Assembly (NCBI GenBank): GCA_002869405.1 | Contig: PKSY01000036.1 | Location: 1-36,281, forward strand | From: Marinilabiliales bacterium | Lineage (GTDB): Bacteria; Bacteroidota; Bacteroidia; Bacteroidales; BM520 | Reading direction: 5' to 3' | Length of the DNA: 36,281 nucleotides | Part shown: piece by piece, positions 17,868-26,414 of the stretch | How positions within the stretch are numbered: the stretch's first letter is position 1 | How the letters are laid out: the number at the start of each line of letters is the position of its first letter | Notes under the pieces: model-generated | Database searches by the model: none | Seen by the model: only the letters and a program-made list of their open reading frames with translations | What the model was told of the DNA's origin: nothing | Program-made: the position numbers and the translations under genes

Positions 17868-19796
17868 TTACTTAATGATAACCTTTTTCTTCACTGAAAA
17901 TTCATCTGCAACAAGCTCAAAAATATACATTCCACTACCCGGTAGTGCATCTGTAAAACGTACTTCCCGAGCCTGTGGATCAACCTTTTGATGATAAATA
18001 AGACGTGAATCTGTAGCATAAATGTTAAGCATGTTGAAAGATGTTTCATCCCAGGAAATTAATGTATTCTCCTTCATTGGATTTGGTGAAATGGTAACAT
18101 TTCTGCTAATATCATTATCCGCAATCCCTGCAATAAAGGTAGGAGGGCCGGCCACCAGGTTGATTTCAGGATCAAATTCAACTTCTTCGACACAGAACTC
18201 CAGCGGAATAAGGAAATACTGGTTGTTTTCGGTATTGTTTAATGTAATTACAGTATCTGCATAGCTGCTGATAAGGTGCAGTGAGACAGGCATCTCAAAG
18301 AAATCCACCGAGCTGTGAGATGTGGTCTGACGAAGCGTAACAGCAAATAATGCTGAACATCCAGGTGTATATTGAACAGTGTATGTGGGATAACCTTCAC
18401 CATAATACCAGTCGTTAAAAAATTCTGTCAGCGTTGTATCTGCAGCGCTCTCCATCGATTCTATGAAAGTCTCCATTGAGGCAAAGCCGAAAAGGTTGTC
18501 GGGATGATAGAGGTAGTTGTTAACACCCTGGAAAAAGTTCTCATCACCAACAACACCTCGCAGCATATGTAATACCATGGCACCTTTATTATAGCTGAGC
18601 CGCGCATCAAAAATCCGGTCAATATCTGTGGTGTCCTCTACATAAAGACTTCCATTCGGTTCTGTGATGATATGATCGCGCTTTTGGGTTTTCCAGATTT
18701 CCCAGTATTCCGTTTCCGGGAAGAGTGCCTCATAGGCCAGTCCGCTGACATAGGTTGCAAACCCTTCATTGAGAAAAATATCATGCCATGAATTTAGCGT
18801 TACCATGTTTCCGAACCACTGATGCCCAAGCTCATGCACCAGTAACTCATAATGCCAGCAGCAGGTTGACGTCATGGTTTGATGCTCCATGGCTCCACCG
18901 CGCGGCCACTGCATATGCCCGTATTTTTCATCCGCAAAAGGATACTCACCAAAATAATCACTTAGCATCTCAAAAACCGGCGGAAGATTTACCGTATTGT
19001 TTTGGGCTATCCACAAATCTTCTTCCCAGGCCAGGTTCTCAATATAAAAAGTCTTGTCGTTGAGCACTACTTCATCGCGGTATTCCACATAATCCGATAT
19101 TGCAAAAGCAACGTTATAATCTACAACAGGATAGCGGTGTTGAAAGTGCATGGTGTGCGTCGCGTCGCCATTATCAAAGTCGGAAATCAGCAAACCGTTG
19201 GCACCGGCAGAATATTGCTGAGGTATGGTGAGGATGATGTCCAGCGAGTCAATTTTGTCGGATAATCCCTGATTGCATGGCCACCAGTCACCGGCACCGT
19301 AAGGCTCGGCAAAGGTTGCAAGCACAGGAATACCGTTTTCAACCGCCTGAAGGAAATACCCGTTATCCGGTGGAGTGCCGGAATAATTGATAGTGACATC
19401 ATACTGTGTTCCGGGCTGCAGTTCCTGCGCAAAGGTGAGCTCAAGTTCATATCCCGAATGGTTTACAGTAACTCCTCCTGATGAGGAAGTTACCGAAGAG
19501 GGCGAGAGTTCCTGTGCCAGTCGTAATGTTATAGCCTGCATTTCACGGCTGACAAGAAATTGGTGTGTAACACTTCCGGAAATGGCATATACATTCGGAT
19601 CCAGTGTATAGTCCATCGTGGTATGGATAATATTCAGATCCGGTGTAACTGCCCTGTGAAATAGCTTCTCCGGATGAGTTTTATCGGAAATATGTTTTAT
19701 GAATAGCTCATTATCAGGTGATATTTGTGCACATAATTGTACCGGCACAAGAAAAATCACCATAAATGCTAAAATGTATCCTGCTCTGTATACCAT
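17868..19796 (-). CDS. Secreted M1-family metallopeptidase with T9SS C-terminal sorting domain
   Basis: 642 residues. Signal peptide MVYRAGYILAFMVIFLVPVQ..CAQ (cleavage near residue 24). Then an aminopeptidase-N-like beta domain, the exopeptidase motif GGAMEHQTM (300-308), and the zinc site HELGHQ (H321, H325) with the third ligand E344 in NEGFATY. GAMEH instead of GAMEN is a variant of the substrate N-terminus-binding motif. The last 75-80 residues (ISPNPMKENTLIS..., ending VKKKVIIK) form a type A T9SS sorting domain, so the protein is probably exported through the outer membrane by the Por system. The ATG at 19796 is chosen because it begins the signal peptide. The upstream gene is divergent. 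Confidence 0.93.
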   Translation of the reverse strand: MVYRAGYILAFMVIFLVPVQLCAQISPDNELFIKHISDKTHPEKLFHRAVTPDLNIIHTTMDYTLDPNVYAISGSVTHQFLVSREMQAITLRLAQELSPSSVTSSSGGVTVNHSGYELELTFAQELQPGTQYDVTINYSGTPPDNGYFLQAVENGIPVLATFAEPYGAGDWWPCNQGLSDKIDSLDIILTIPQQYSAGANGLLISDFDNGDATHTMHFQHRYPVVDYNVAFAISDYVEYRDEVVLNDKTFYIENLAWEEDLWIAQNNTVNLPPVFEMLSDYFGEYPFADEKYGHMQWPRGGAMEHQTMTSTCCWHYELLVHELGHQWFGNMVTLNSWHDIFLNEGFATYVSGLAYEALFPETEYWEIWKTQKRDHIITEPNGSLYVEDTTDIDRIFDARLSYNKGAMVLHMLRGVVGDENFFQGVNNYLYHPDNLFGFASMETFIESMESAADTTLTEFFNDWYYGEGYPTYTVQYTPGCSALFAVTLRQTTSHSSVDFFEMPVSLHLISSYADTVITLNNTENNQYFLIPLEFCVEEVEFDPEINLVAGPPTFIAGIADNDISRNVTISPNPMKENTLISWDETSFNMLNIYATDSRLIYHQKVDPQAREVRFTDALPGSGMYIFELVADEFSVKKKVIIK

Positions 19797-19878
19797 AGTG
19801 TGATTTTCAATGTTATTAAAGATAAACGGTTTTTTCCCCTGAATGTTGGGAAATTGCAATTTATCCTTTTGATGTAAG

Positions 19879-19886
19879 TATATTTG
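19879..19886 (+). promoter_or_regulatory. Promoter of the Big_5 lipoprotein gene, apparently leaderless
   Basis: TATATTTG (exact TAnnTTTG) with TTG at 19854-19856, 22 bp upstream. The ATG at 19892 starts 5 bp after the box, so transcription should begin at the start codon. For the divergent peptidase gene, TATCTTTA at 19817-19824 (minus) is a weaker candidate. Confidence 0.55.
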
Positions 19887-19891
19887 CATTT

Positions 19892-21559
19892 ATGAACAGA
19901 AGTCGGTTTATAGTTGGTTTCCTTGCGGTGATGGTTTTGGCCCTGGCAACAATGTGTGCCAGTGAAAAACCTCCTTCCGGCGGGCCAAAAGATAAAACAC
20001 CTCCAAAATTACTTGCCATTGAGCCCGTATTTGGTGTTACAAATTTCAGTGAAAAGACGATCAAGGTGCACTTTGATGAGTATTTACAGCTGAAAAATCT
20101 TCGTGAGCAGATGGTGATTTCACCGCCAATGAAGGAGAACCCTGAAGTGATGCTACGCGGAAAATCTGTCTTTATTAAAATTAAAGATACACTCAGGGAG
20201 GCCACCACTTATACGCTGTTTTTTGGTGATGCTATTGCTGACCTTAATGAGAGCAATGCTTACACCGCTTTCCGGTATGTCTTTTCTACAGGTGATTATA
20301 TTGACTCCCTTTCGGTGAAGGGAAAGGTTGTTGATGCTGAGACCGGTGATCCTGTGGAAGATGCATGGGTTGTATTATATGAGAAGGGTAGTGATACAAT
20401 GTTTTTGACTTCTACACCTTATTATATTGCTTCCACAGATGAAAACGGGGTTTTCCGGCTCGATCAACTCAAGGATACAGTGTATATGTGTTATGCCATT
20501 GAGGACATCAATTCAAATTACTATTTTGATCTACCGGGTGAGCGGATTGCATTTATGGATTCATTGATTTTCCCGGGATATGAAAGCAGCAGACCCGATT
20601 CTTTGCCCGACTCAATACCTTATTCCTCAGTTAATACTGTTCCGGAAATTCTATTGAAGCTCTATGCGGAGCCGGATACAGTGCTGAAGCTCCTTTCGGT
20701 AAATCTCATTGATAATTTTGTACTTGATTTTGTTTTTAATAATCCTGCCGAAGACCTGAGGATTGTTTCTGTGGACTCATTGCCTTTGCCGGAGTATATA
20801 TCACGAAAGGGTGTTTTTGGTGACACACTGCGCTGGTGGATAAAGGATACCACTGCACGAGTGATGAATATTGCTGTGATTAACGACACTACAGTGCTCG
20901 ATACTGTGCGAATTAACCTTATTGATGAGGATCTGAAAGCCAAAAAGCGTGGAGGTTTCCTTACTCATAATCTTCTTCCGGGTTCCAGGCTGGCACCCGG
21001 CGGGAAATTTAAGATCCGCACTGAAAATCCTATGGACAGGATTAATCAGGCTACTGTTATTTTAAAAAGTTCTCAGGATAGTGTGGATGTGGAATTCCGG
21101 ATTTGTGATTCCATGAATCTTGCCGCTTGCCTTGATTATCCTTTTATGACTGACTCCTCATACCTGATTACGCTTTACGACAGCGCATTTTTTGATATTT
21201 ACGGAAATACCAACGACTCTGTGGTGTATAAATTTACTTCCGCAAATGAGGAAGCTTTTGGGAATCTGGAGTTTGAAATTATTTTACCTGAAGAACAGGG
21301 AAATTATGTGCTCTATCTGAACGATTCAAAAGGTAAACCAATAACTTCAAAAAGGGTGAGTAAATCGGGAGTGATAACTTTCGGTCAGTTAAATCCCGGG
21401 AAATACGGTATGTCAATTCTGATGGATCTGGATAACAACGGAAGGTGGAGTAGCGGACGCATTACGCATCACCTTCAGCCTGAGCAGGTGCTGAAATACG
21501 ATAAAGAGATTGAGATTCGTGCCAACTGGGTTGTGCAGGAATCCTGGGAAATACAATAA
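19892..21559 (+). CDS. Ig-like (Big_5) domain lipoprotein
   Basis: 555 residues. An N-terminal signal ends in ALATMC; the cysteine at about residue 22 starts CASEKPPSGGPKDKTPPKLL, which matches a common Bacteroidota envelope family whose members begin CxxxxPPxGGPKDxxPP. The lipobox is imperfect (Met at -1). A Big_5 Ig-like domain follows (about 35-130; EKTIKVHFDEYLQLKN, TTYTLFFGDAIADLNE), then a carboxypeptidase-regulatory-like beta domain (VKGKVVDAETGDPVEDAWVVL). More beta-rich sequence and an end segment with LDNNGRW follow. The molecular role is unknown; surface or periplasmic structural use is inferred. It is divergent from the peptidase and is closed by a hairpin at its stop codon. Confidence 0.87.
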   Translation: MNRSRFIVGFLAVMVLALATMCASEKPPSGGPKDKTPPKLLAIEPVFGVTNFSEKTIKVHFDEYLQLKNLREQMVISPPMKENPEVMLRGKSVFIKIKDTLREATTYTLFFGDAIADLNESNAYTAFRYVFSTGDYIDSLSVKGKVVDAETGDPVEDAWVVLYEKGSDTMFLTSTPYYIASTDENGVFRLDQLKDTVYMCYAIEDINSNYYFDLPGERIAFMDSLIFPGYESSRPDSLPDSIPYSSVNTVPEILLKLYAEPDTVLKLLSVNLIDNFVLDFVFNNPAEDLRIVSVDSLPLPEYISRKGVFGDTLRWWIKDTTARVMNIAVINDTTVLDTVRINLIDEDLKAKKRGGFLTHNLLPGSRLAPGGKFKIRTENPMDRINQATVILKSSQDSVDVEFRICDSMNLAACLDYPFMTDSSYLITLYDSAFFDIYGNTNDSVVYKFTSANEEAFGNLEFEIILPEEQGNYVLYLNDSKGKPITSKRVSKSGVITFGQLNPGKYGMSILMDLDNNGRWSSGRITHHLQPEQVLKYDKEIEIRANWVVQESWEIQ

Positions 21560-21591
21560 AAGGCCACCCGGATTTCTTCGGGCAGCCTTTT
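21558..21591. terminator. Bidirectional terminator between the Big_5 and ArsR genes
   Basis: AAAAGGC...GCCTTTT with an inner CCCG/CGGG pair, interrupted by a small internal loop. It overlaps the TAA of the Big_5 gene and lies 23 bp past the ArsR stop, so it can serve both convergent genes. Confidence 0.7.
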
Positions 21592-21614
21592 ACAAACAAT
21601 TTCGTTTTAGCTCC

Positions 21615-21917
21615 CTAGTCGAGTGCGTTACATTTATTGATACAGTGAATGATTTCTGTCAAAGTATCATTACGCAGGGAGTAGAAGATTTTCTTACCAT
21701 CACGGTGTGAGGTAACTACCTTTTTACTTTTCAGAACGTTAAGATGATGAGAGGCTGCAGCCTGTTCCAGATTCAGCTCTTCGTATATCTCTGTCACGTT
21801 CATTGTCTTTCCATCCTGAAGCAATTCAATAATTGCAATTCTCATAGGATGAGCCATAGCGCGGAGTTTACTCGCAGCTGCTTCAAGTTTATCAACGTCT
21901 AAAATCAATTTATCCAT
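21615..21917 (-). CDS. ArsR/SmtB-family winged-helix regulator
   Basis: 100 residues, a single winged-helix domain. RAMAHPMRIAIIELLQDGKTMNVTEIYEEL is the ArsR helix 1-2 region. LEQAAASHHLNVLKSKKVV is the recognition helix-turn-helix, and SHRDGKKIFYSLRND is the beta wing. The alpha-3 ELCVCDL metal box of ArsR and SmtB is absent (the corresponding segment is MNVTEIYEEL). The only cysteines are near the C-terminus (HCINKCNALD), so any metal or redox sensing would have to be there. The ATG at 21917 is chosen over an earlier start at 21941. A perfect -7 box precedes it. The target is unknown; autoregulation at the AT-rich upstream repeat is a guess. Confidence 0.92.
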   Translation of the reverse strand: MDKLILDVDKLEAAASKLRAMAHPMRIAIIELLQDGKTMNVTEIYEELNLEQAAASHHLNVLKSKKVVTSHRDGKKIFYSLRNDTLTEIIHCINKCNALD

Positions 21918-21998
21918 TTTTTTAAAATTAATAACTAACAAAACATTTAGCTATGCACGTATCTGTGTGTGTCAGAGGAATGTTTTGTCCGGACACCA

Positions 21999-22006
21999 CA
22001 AAGATA
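21999..22006 (-). promoter_or_regulatory. Promoter -7 box for the ArsR-family gene
   Basis: TATCTTTG on the minus strand, an exact TAnnTTTG match, giving a leader of about 75 nt. Just upstream, TATAT and ATATA arms at 22009-22022 form an AT-rich inverted repeat that could be an operator but could equally be chance. Confidence 0.5.
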
Positions 22007-22047
22007 CATATATTTTTATATACACATAGTTATATATATTAATTGTA

Positions 22048-23682
22048 TCATTCACTTATAAAAAGCGATAAAAAGCTAAATTGTTCACTGTCGAACAGCC
22101 CTTTATCACTTAATTTTAAGGAAGGAATAACCAGTAAAGACATAAAAGATGCGGTAATAAAAGGGTTTTCAAAGGAAGAACCCATATTTTTGGCATTGTC
22201 ATTATTTTTTTTGAATGCCAGGGCAATCTCTTTAAGCTCCTTGTCCGACATAAGTCCGCCGAAAGGAAGTTCCAGTTGATTAAGTACTTTATTGTCTTTT
22301 ACTGTGCAAATCCCGCCTTTGGAATCTACAATTGTATTAACTGCAAGTGCAATATCCTGGTCATCAACGCCAATGGCTATGATGTTATGGCTGTCGTGGG
22401 CTACAGAGGTGGCCATAGCTCCTTCTTTAAGCCCAAAACCATTTATGAATGCCACTGCCGGTGGTGCTTCTTCATAACGGTTGAGGACAACCATCTTTAA
22501 AATATCTTTGGATATATCAGTAGCAACAAAACCATTATTTATTGTGGGCGTCATTACCAGCTTTTTTGTAAGAAGGCTTCCGTCTTCAGCACCAATAACA
22601 TGTATTTGATTTTTTGCAACAGCCTCTACCTGCAGGTCGGAGGAAGATATCTTCTTTGCATGAAAGCGATTTCCTTTGATAATATCTGCTGCAGTTTCAT
22701 CATCCCCGAAAGGGAAAACTTTTTTACCCTCACAATAGGCTTCCAAAACTGTAAAGCGGTCAGGATTGTCAACCACGATAAAGTCTGCCGGGTCACCAAC
22801 ACGCAATAATCCAACAGGAATTTTGTAATGATTGACCGGATTTACACATGCAACTGTGAGCACATCAAAGAAGTCATATCCCAGCGATAATGCCTTTTTT
22901 ACCAAAAGGTTAATATGGCCATGAAGCAGATCATCCGGATGCAGATCGTCGCTGCAAAACATCAACATGTCTGAGTATTCTCGCATCAGGGGTATTAGCT
23001 CATCAAAGTTTTTTGCCGCAGAACCTTCACGAATCTGGATATACATTCCTGCCTCAATTTTATCCAGCGCATTTTCAATGGAATAGGTCTCGTGGTCGGT
23101 AGAGATTCCGGCAGCAGCGTATTTTGCTGCGGATTCACCATTAAGGCCTGGTGCATGACCATCCACAGGCTTGTTATTATCCTGTGCAGCCTTAATTTTG
23201 GCCATCACTTCGGTATCACCATTAAGGACGCCCGGATAGTTCATCATTTCGCTGAGAAACAGGATGTCGTCACGTTTCATCAGTGCAGCAACTTCATCAG
23301 CGTTTATGGCAGCTCCCGAGGTTTCAAAAGGAGTTGCCGGAACACAGGATGGGGCGCCAAAAAAGATTTTTACCGGGCTTTTTTCTGCATCCCTGATCAT
23401 GGCTTCTATTCCATCAACTCCCAGTACATTTGCAATCTCGTGCGGATCAGAAAGTGTGGCTATGGTTCCATGGGTAATGGCAGCCTTTCCGAATGACGAA
23501 GGTGTGGCCATGGAGCTTTCAATATGTACGTGCGCATCTGTAAAACCGGGCATTATAAACTTGTCATAGCTTTCGTTAGTCTCTGATATTGATGTGATAA
23601 CCCCATTCTCAAATGTCACCTCTGCACCGTAAATACGGCGTTGATGCAAATCAATAAGGTTCCCTTTTAAGAAATTTTTCAT
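22048..23682 (-). CDS. ade: Adenine deaminase
   Basis: Deaminates adenine to hypoxanthine with release of ammonia, in purine salvage; an amidohydrolase-superfamily cytoplasmic metalloenzyme. The 544 residues are typical. Metal and catalytic motifs: PGFTDAHVHIESS (H51, H53), SDPHEIANV (H81), DGHAPGL (H176), STDHETY (D196, H197) and CSDDLHP (D245, D246). The C-terminal domain has the adenine-deaminase-specific VAHDSHNIIAIGVDD and GG segments (IVDSKGGICTV, LPFGGLMSD). The upstream region has two 7-of-8 -7 boxes (TATATTTC on the minus strand, at 23714-23721 and 23743-23750). The ArsR-family gene follows on the same strand after about 130 bp with its own promoter, so a regulatory link is possible but not shown. 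Confidence 0.95.
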   Translation of the reverse strand: MKNFLKGNLIDLHQRRIYGAEVTFENGVITSISETNESYDKFIMPGFTDAHVHIESSMATPSSFGKAAITHGTIATLSDPHEIANVLGVDGIEAMIRDAEKSPVKIFFGAPSCVPATPFETSGAAINADEVAALMKRDDILFLSEMMNYPGVLNGDTEVMAKIKAAQDNNKPVDGHAPGLNGESAAKYAAAGISTDHETYSIENALDKIEAGMYIQIREGSAAKNFDELIPLMREYSDMLMFCSDDLHPDDLLHGHINLLVKKALSLGYDFFDVLTVACVNPVNHYKIPVGLLRVGDPADFIVVDNPDRFTVLEAYCEGKKVFPFGDDETAADIIKGNRFHAKKISSSDLQVEAVAKNQIHVIGAEDGSLLTKKLVMTPTINNGFVATDISKDILKMVVLNRYEEAPPAVAFINGFGLKEGAMATSVAHDSHNIIAIGVDDQDIALAVNTIVDSKGGICTVKDNKVLNQLELPFGGLMSDKELKEIALAFKKNNDNAKNMGSSFENPFITASFMSLLVIPSLKLSDKGLFDSEQFSFLSLFISE

Positions 23683-23822
23683 TTATGATTGTTTATAACA
23701 GGATAAAAATACTGAAATATATTTAATTATATATAATATTTTGAAATATAATCCATGAATCGGGGTGTACTTTCATTAATCATTTAATTTTCTGAAATTT
23801 GGAGATTCAAATTTTGAAGTTC

Positions 23823-24638
23823 ATGGATTACTATTCCAATACTACTGTATGGATTACCGGAGCGAGTTCCGGAATTGGTGAGGCTCTGGTATTGCGCTAT
23901 GCACAACTGGGTGCATCGGTAATATTATCATCGCGGAACATCGATAAACTCAATGCAGTAGCAGAAAAGTGCCGGAATATCCCAACGGTAAATGGCTCTG
24001 CAGCCGAATTTTTTGTGATTCCTGTTGATATGTCATCTGAGTCGTCAATTACAGAAGCATGGGAAAAGGTAAAATCCCTGAACCGCAAAATCGATATTCT
24101 GATTAATAATGCCGGGATTAGTCAGCGTGCACTTACACGTGATGCTTCCATTGATATCGATAGAAAAGTGATGGACCTGAATTACTTCGGACCGGTATTT
24201 CTTACCAAGCTGGTATTGCCACACATGCTTGATAATAAGAAAGGACATATTGTGGCAATAAGCAGTATTGTCGGAAAATTCGGATTTCCGTTACGTTCGG
24301 CATATTCTGCTTCCAAGCATGCACTGAAAGGATTTTTTGAAAGCCTGGATGCAGAGGAGTACCAAAACAATATCAGGGTTACATTGGTGTACCCCGGATT
24401 TATCACTACGAATATTTCGGTAAATGCTGTTACTGCTGACGGTACAGCAAGTGGAGAGATGGATAATAACCAGAAGGGTGGTATGTCGCCGGAGACTTGT
24501 GCGAAAAAGATTGTACGTGGCATTGAAAAAGAGAAGCATGAATTACTGGTTGGGAAAAAGGAGCTGCTGTTAGTGCATATCCGGAGATTCCTGCCGGCGT
24601 TGTATTATAAAATGGCTCGCAAGGTGAGCCCGACCTAA
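23823..24638 (+). CDS. Short-chain dehydrogenase/reductase
   Basis: 271 residues, a classical SDR. TGASSGIG (12-19) binds the dinucleotide, NNAG is at 95-98, the catalytic serine is S148 (VAISSIVGKFG), and Y161/K165 lie in YSASKHALKG. ARSR-like SSRN after strand 2 suggests NADP rather than NAD preference (inference). The overall pattern (FPLRSAYSASKHALKGFFESLDAEE, VTLVYPGFITTNIS) matches the DHRS7/YqjQ-like group that often acts on lipid or steroid ketones; the substrate here is unknown. The ATG at 23823 is preferred to a TTG at 23799. It is followed 18 bp later by the VOC gene, almost certainly in the same transcript. Confidence 0.92.
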   Translation: MDYYSNTTVWITGASSGIGEALVLRYAQLGASVILSSRNIDKLNAVAEKCRNIPTVNGSAAEFFVIPVDMSSESSITEAWEKVKSLNRKIDILINNAGISQRALTRDASIDIDRKVMDLNYFGPVFLTKLVLPHMLDNKKGHIVAISSIVGKFGFPLRSAYSASKHALKGFFESLDAEEYQNNIRVTLVYPGFITTNISVNAVTADGTASGEMDNNQKGGMSPETCAKKIVRGIEKEKHELLVGKKELLLVHIRRFLPALYYKMARKVSPT

Positions 24639-24656
24639 CAGAAAATAATTTACATT

Positions 24657-25721
24657 ATGGATAATAAAGTAATCATAAGCGGTATTCAACAAGTGGGTAT
24701 CGGTATTCCGAACCTTGCAGAGGCATTTGGATGGTATAATAAATATCTTGGTTTTGATGCCCGTATTTTTGATGATGAAGGTGTTGCCGAGCTAATGCTT
24801 CCGTATACCGGAGGCAAACCACAACAGCGACGAGCGATTCTGGCAATGAATATGCGAGGCGGCGGCGGTCTGGAAATATGGCAGCCCAAAGGTCGTGAGC
24901 AAAGGAAACCTGAAAAACAAATTCTGCTCGGTGACCTTGGTCTCTATGTGGCAAAATATAAAGCCGGGGATGCTCAAAAGGCTTATGAAGAACTCAAAAA
25001 CAAAGGTGCTGACCTGCTATCGGAAGTGATGACTTCACCGGCAGGAGTGAAGCATTTTTTCCTTAAAGACCTCAATGACAATATCCTTCAGATTGAAGAA
25101 GATGCTTATCGTTTTCATGACCCGAAAAAGAATATTGGTGGTGTTAACGGACTTATTATCGGAGTTTCTGACATGGAACGTTCTGTTAAGTTTTATGGTG
25201 ATGCACTGGGATATGATACTGTTGTGAATGATTCGGAAGGCGTATTTGATGATTTTGCAGCTCTTCCGGGTGGAGCGCATAAAGTCCGCAGGGTGCTGCT
25301 TAGCAGAAGTGAAACGCCAAAAGGAGCCTTTGCGCCAATTTTTGGAACCTCAGTTATTGAGCTTGTACAGGCATTTGATTATACTCCGGTGAAGATTTTT
25401 GAAAATCGTTGGTGGGGCGATGCAGGCTACATCCACGTCTGTTTTGATATTCAGGGGATGAAGGCATTGCAGAATCGCTGTGAAGCTTTGGGTCATCCGT
25501 TTGTTTGTGATAGCAACGACAGTTTCGACATGGGCGAGGCTGCCGGTCATTTTACCTATGTGGAAGATCCTGACGGGGCATTAATAGAGTTCGTGGAAAC
25601 TCATAAAGTTCCGGTAATGAAAAAACTGGGATGGTATATTGATCTGCGTAAGCGAAACCCGGAAAAACCACTTCCTTCATGGATGCTTAAAGCCATTGGA
25701 CTGAAACGGGAAAAGGCTTAA
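24657..25721 (+). CDS. Two-domain VOC (glyoxalase/dioxygenase-fold) protein
   Basis: 354 residues with two vicinal-oxygen-chelate domains (about 8-150 and 162-315) and a basic C-terminal tail. Domain 1 (GIQQVGIGIPNLAEAFGWY) has Gln at the usual first metal-ligand histidine position (residue 12) and Leu at the second half-site, so it probably does not bind metal. Domain 2 (VNGLIIGVSDMERSVKFYGDALGY) lacks the first His but keeps candidate ligands E235 (IELVQ), H260 (YIHVCFDI) and E311 (LIEFVE). This retained set resembles the ligand set of 4-hydroxyphenylpyruvate dioxygenase-like and glyoxalase proteins, but neither assignment is safe. It shares an operon with the SDR, suggesting the two act on one small-molecule pathway. 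Confidence 0.87.
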   Translation: MDNKVIISGIQQVGIGIPNLAEAFGWYNKYLGFDARIFDDEGVAELMLPYTGGKPQQRRAILAMNMRGGGGLEIWQPKGREQRKPEKQILLGDLGLYVAKYKAGDAQKAYEELKNKGADLLSEVMTSPAGVKHFFLKDLNDNILQIEEDAYRFHDPKKNIGGVNGLIIGVSDMERSVKFYGDALGYDTVVNDSEGVFDDFAALPGGAHKVRRVLLSRSETPKGAFAPIFGTSVIELVQAFDYTPVKIFENRWWGDAGYIHVCFDIQGMKALQNRCEALGHPFVCDSNDSFDMGEAAGHFTYVEDPDGALIEFVETHKVPVMKKLGWYIDLRKRNPEKPLPSWMLKAIGLKREKA

Positions 25722-25746
25722 TATAAAATGGAGAATACTTCACTCA

Positions 25747-25818
25747 CCGAGCCACGATAAATCGCTGGCTCTCCATACGTTGAAATTCCCCGAGCCACGA
25801 TAAATCGCTGGCTCTCCA
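25747..25818 (+). repeat. Hairpin-repeat array C (2 copies)
   Basis: Two units beginning at 25747 and about 25788, with the same GAGCCACGATAAATCG core and CTGGCTCTCC end as array B, and a linker TACGTTGAAATT. It fills the gap between the convergent VOC and DUF4468 genes and lies 12 bp past the DUF4468 stop. Confidence 0.88.
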
Positions 25819-25829
25819 GGCAAATGATT

Positions 25830-26360
25830 CTACCATTCATCTTCTACCTCTTCAGGAGGAGGTGCCATTTGTTCCTTCAGGGAATTTATGAGTTCTGTGA
25901 TGCGTTCATGGATGTTTTCCTGTACATACATGTTGTCGGGTCTGTAATCGGGGGAATCCTTGTCGGTCCAGCGTTCCAAAGCAAATCGCGACTGTTTTTT
26001 TACCACAAAATCGTTGAAAGTATACCGATAACGACCATCCTTAAATTCAATTTTAAAGCTATAGAGAATCATCTCTCCGTCGCGCACGGTTCCATCTTCA
26101 TTATGGAATTGAAGGCGCAGGCGATGATTTCCCTCAATAACGCCTGTATGCGGATCTCGAAGACTGGTCACGGAAGCGGGGTTCTTATAGTTTTTGTTCA
26201 CCCAGGCCACGGCACGTGTGAAAAACTCCTGCTGTGTACCACTCTCCTGCACAACCTCCTGATATTGTAGTTTACCTGTTTCTTCATCAACGGGCATCTG
26301 AGCCAAAGATGTGAATGAGCAGAGTATAAGAGCGAGAACAAGCAGCGTTATATTTTTCAT
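25830..26360 (-). CDS. DUF4468 domain secreted protein
   Basis: 176 residues. Signal peptide MKNITLLVLALILCSFTSLAQ (cleavage near residue 21). The mature start MPVDEETGKLQYQEVVQESGTQQEFFTRAVAWVNKNY matches the DUF4468 family, a TBP-like-fold domain found in Bacteroidota envelope proteins: PxDExTGKixYxEVV followed by an amphipathic helix. RYRYTFNDFVVKK follows, and the C-terminus is acidic (PPPEEVEDEW). The function is unknown. The start at 26360 begins the signal peptide; an upstream in-frame start at 26378 lies on the promoter box. The 3' end runs into hairpin-repeat array C. Confidence 0.87.
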   Translation of the reverse strand: MKNITLLVLALILCSFTSLAQMPVDEETGKLQYQEVVQESGTQQEFFTRAVAWVNKNYKNPASVTSLRDPHTGVIEGNHRLRLQFHNEDGTVRDGEMILYSFKIEFKDGRYRYTFNDFVVKKQSRFALERWTDKDSPDYRPDNMYVQENIHERITELINSLKEQMAPPPEEVEDEW

Positions 26361-26375
26361 AAGGGTGATTTTTGG

Positions 26376-26383
26376 CAAAAATA
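26376..26383 (-). promoter_or_regulatory. Promoter -7 box for the DUF4468 gene
   Basis: TATTTTTG on the minus strand, an exact TAnnTTTG match, 15 bp before the ATG at 26360. The upstream sequence is an A-rich run and then the GC-rich repeats at 26415-26515. Confidence 0.5.
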
Positions 26384-26414
26384 AAAAAAATCTGCTCAGC
26401 GAGCGGAGTCGTTA

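Noticed and set aside
18890-18905. GAMEH instead of GAMEN in the M1 peptidase as a lost active site
   Set aside because: The zinc ligands and general architecture are intact, and GMEH-type variants occur in secreted Bacteroidota M1 peptidases, so I treat it as subfamily variation.
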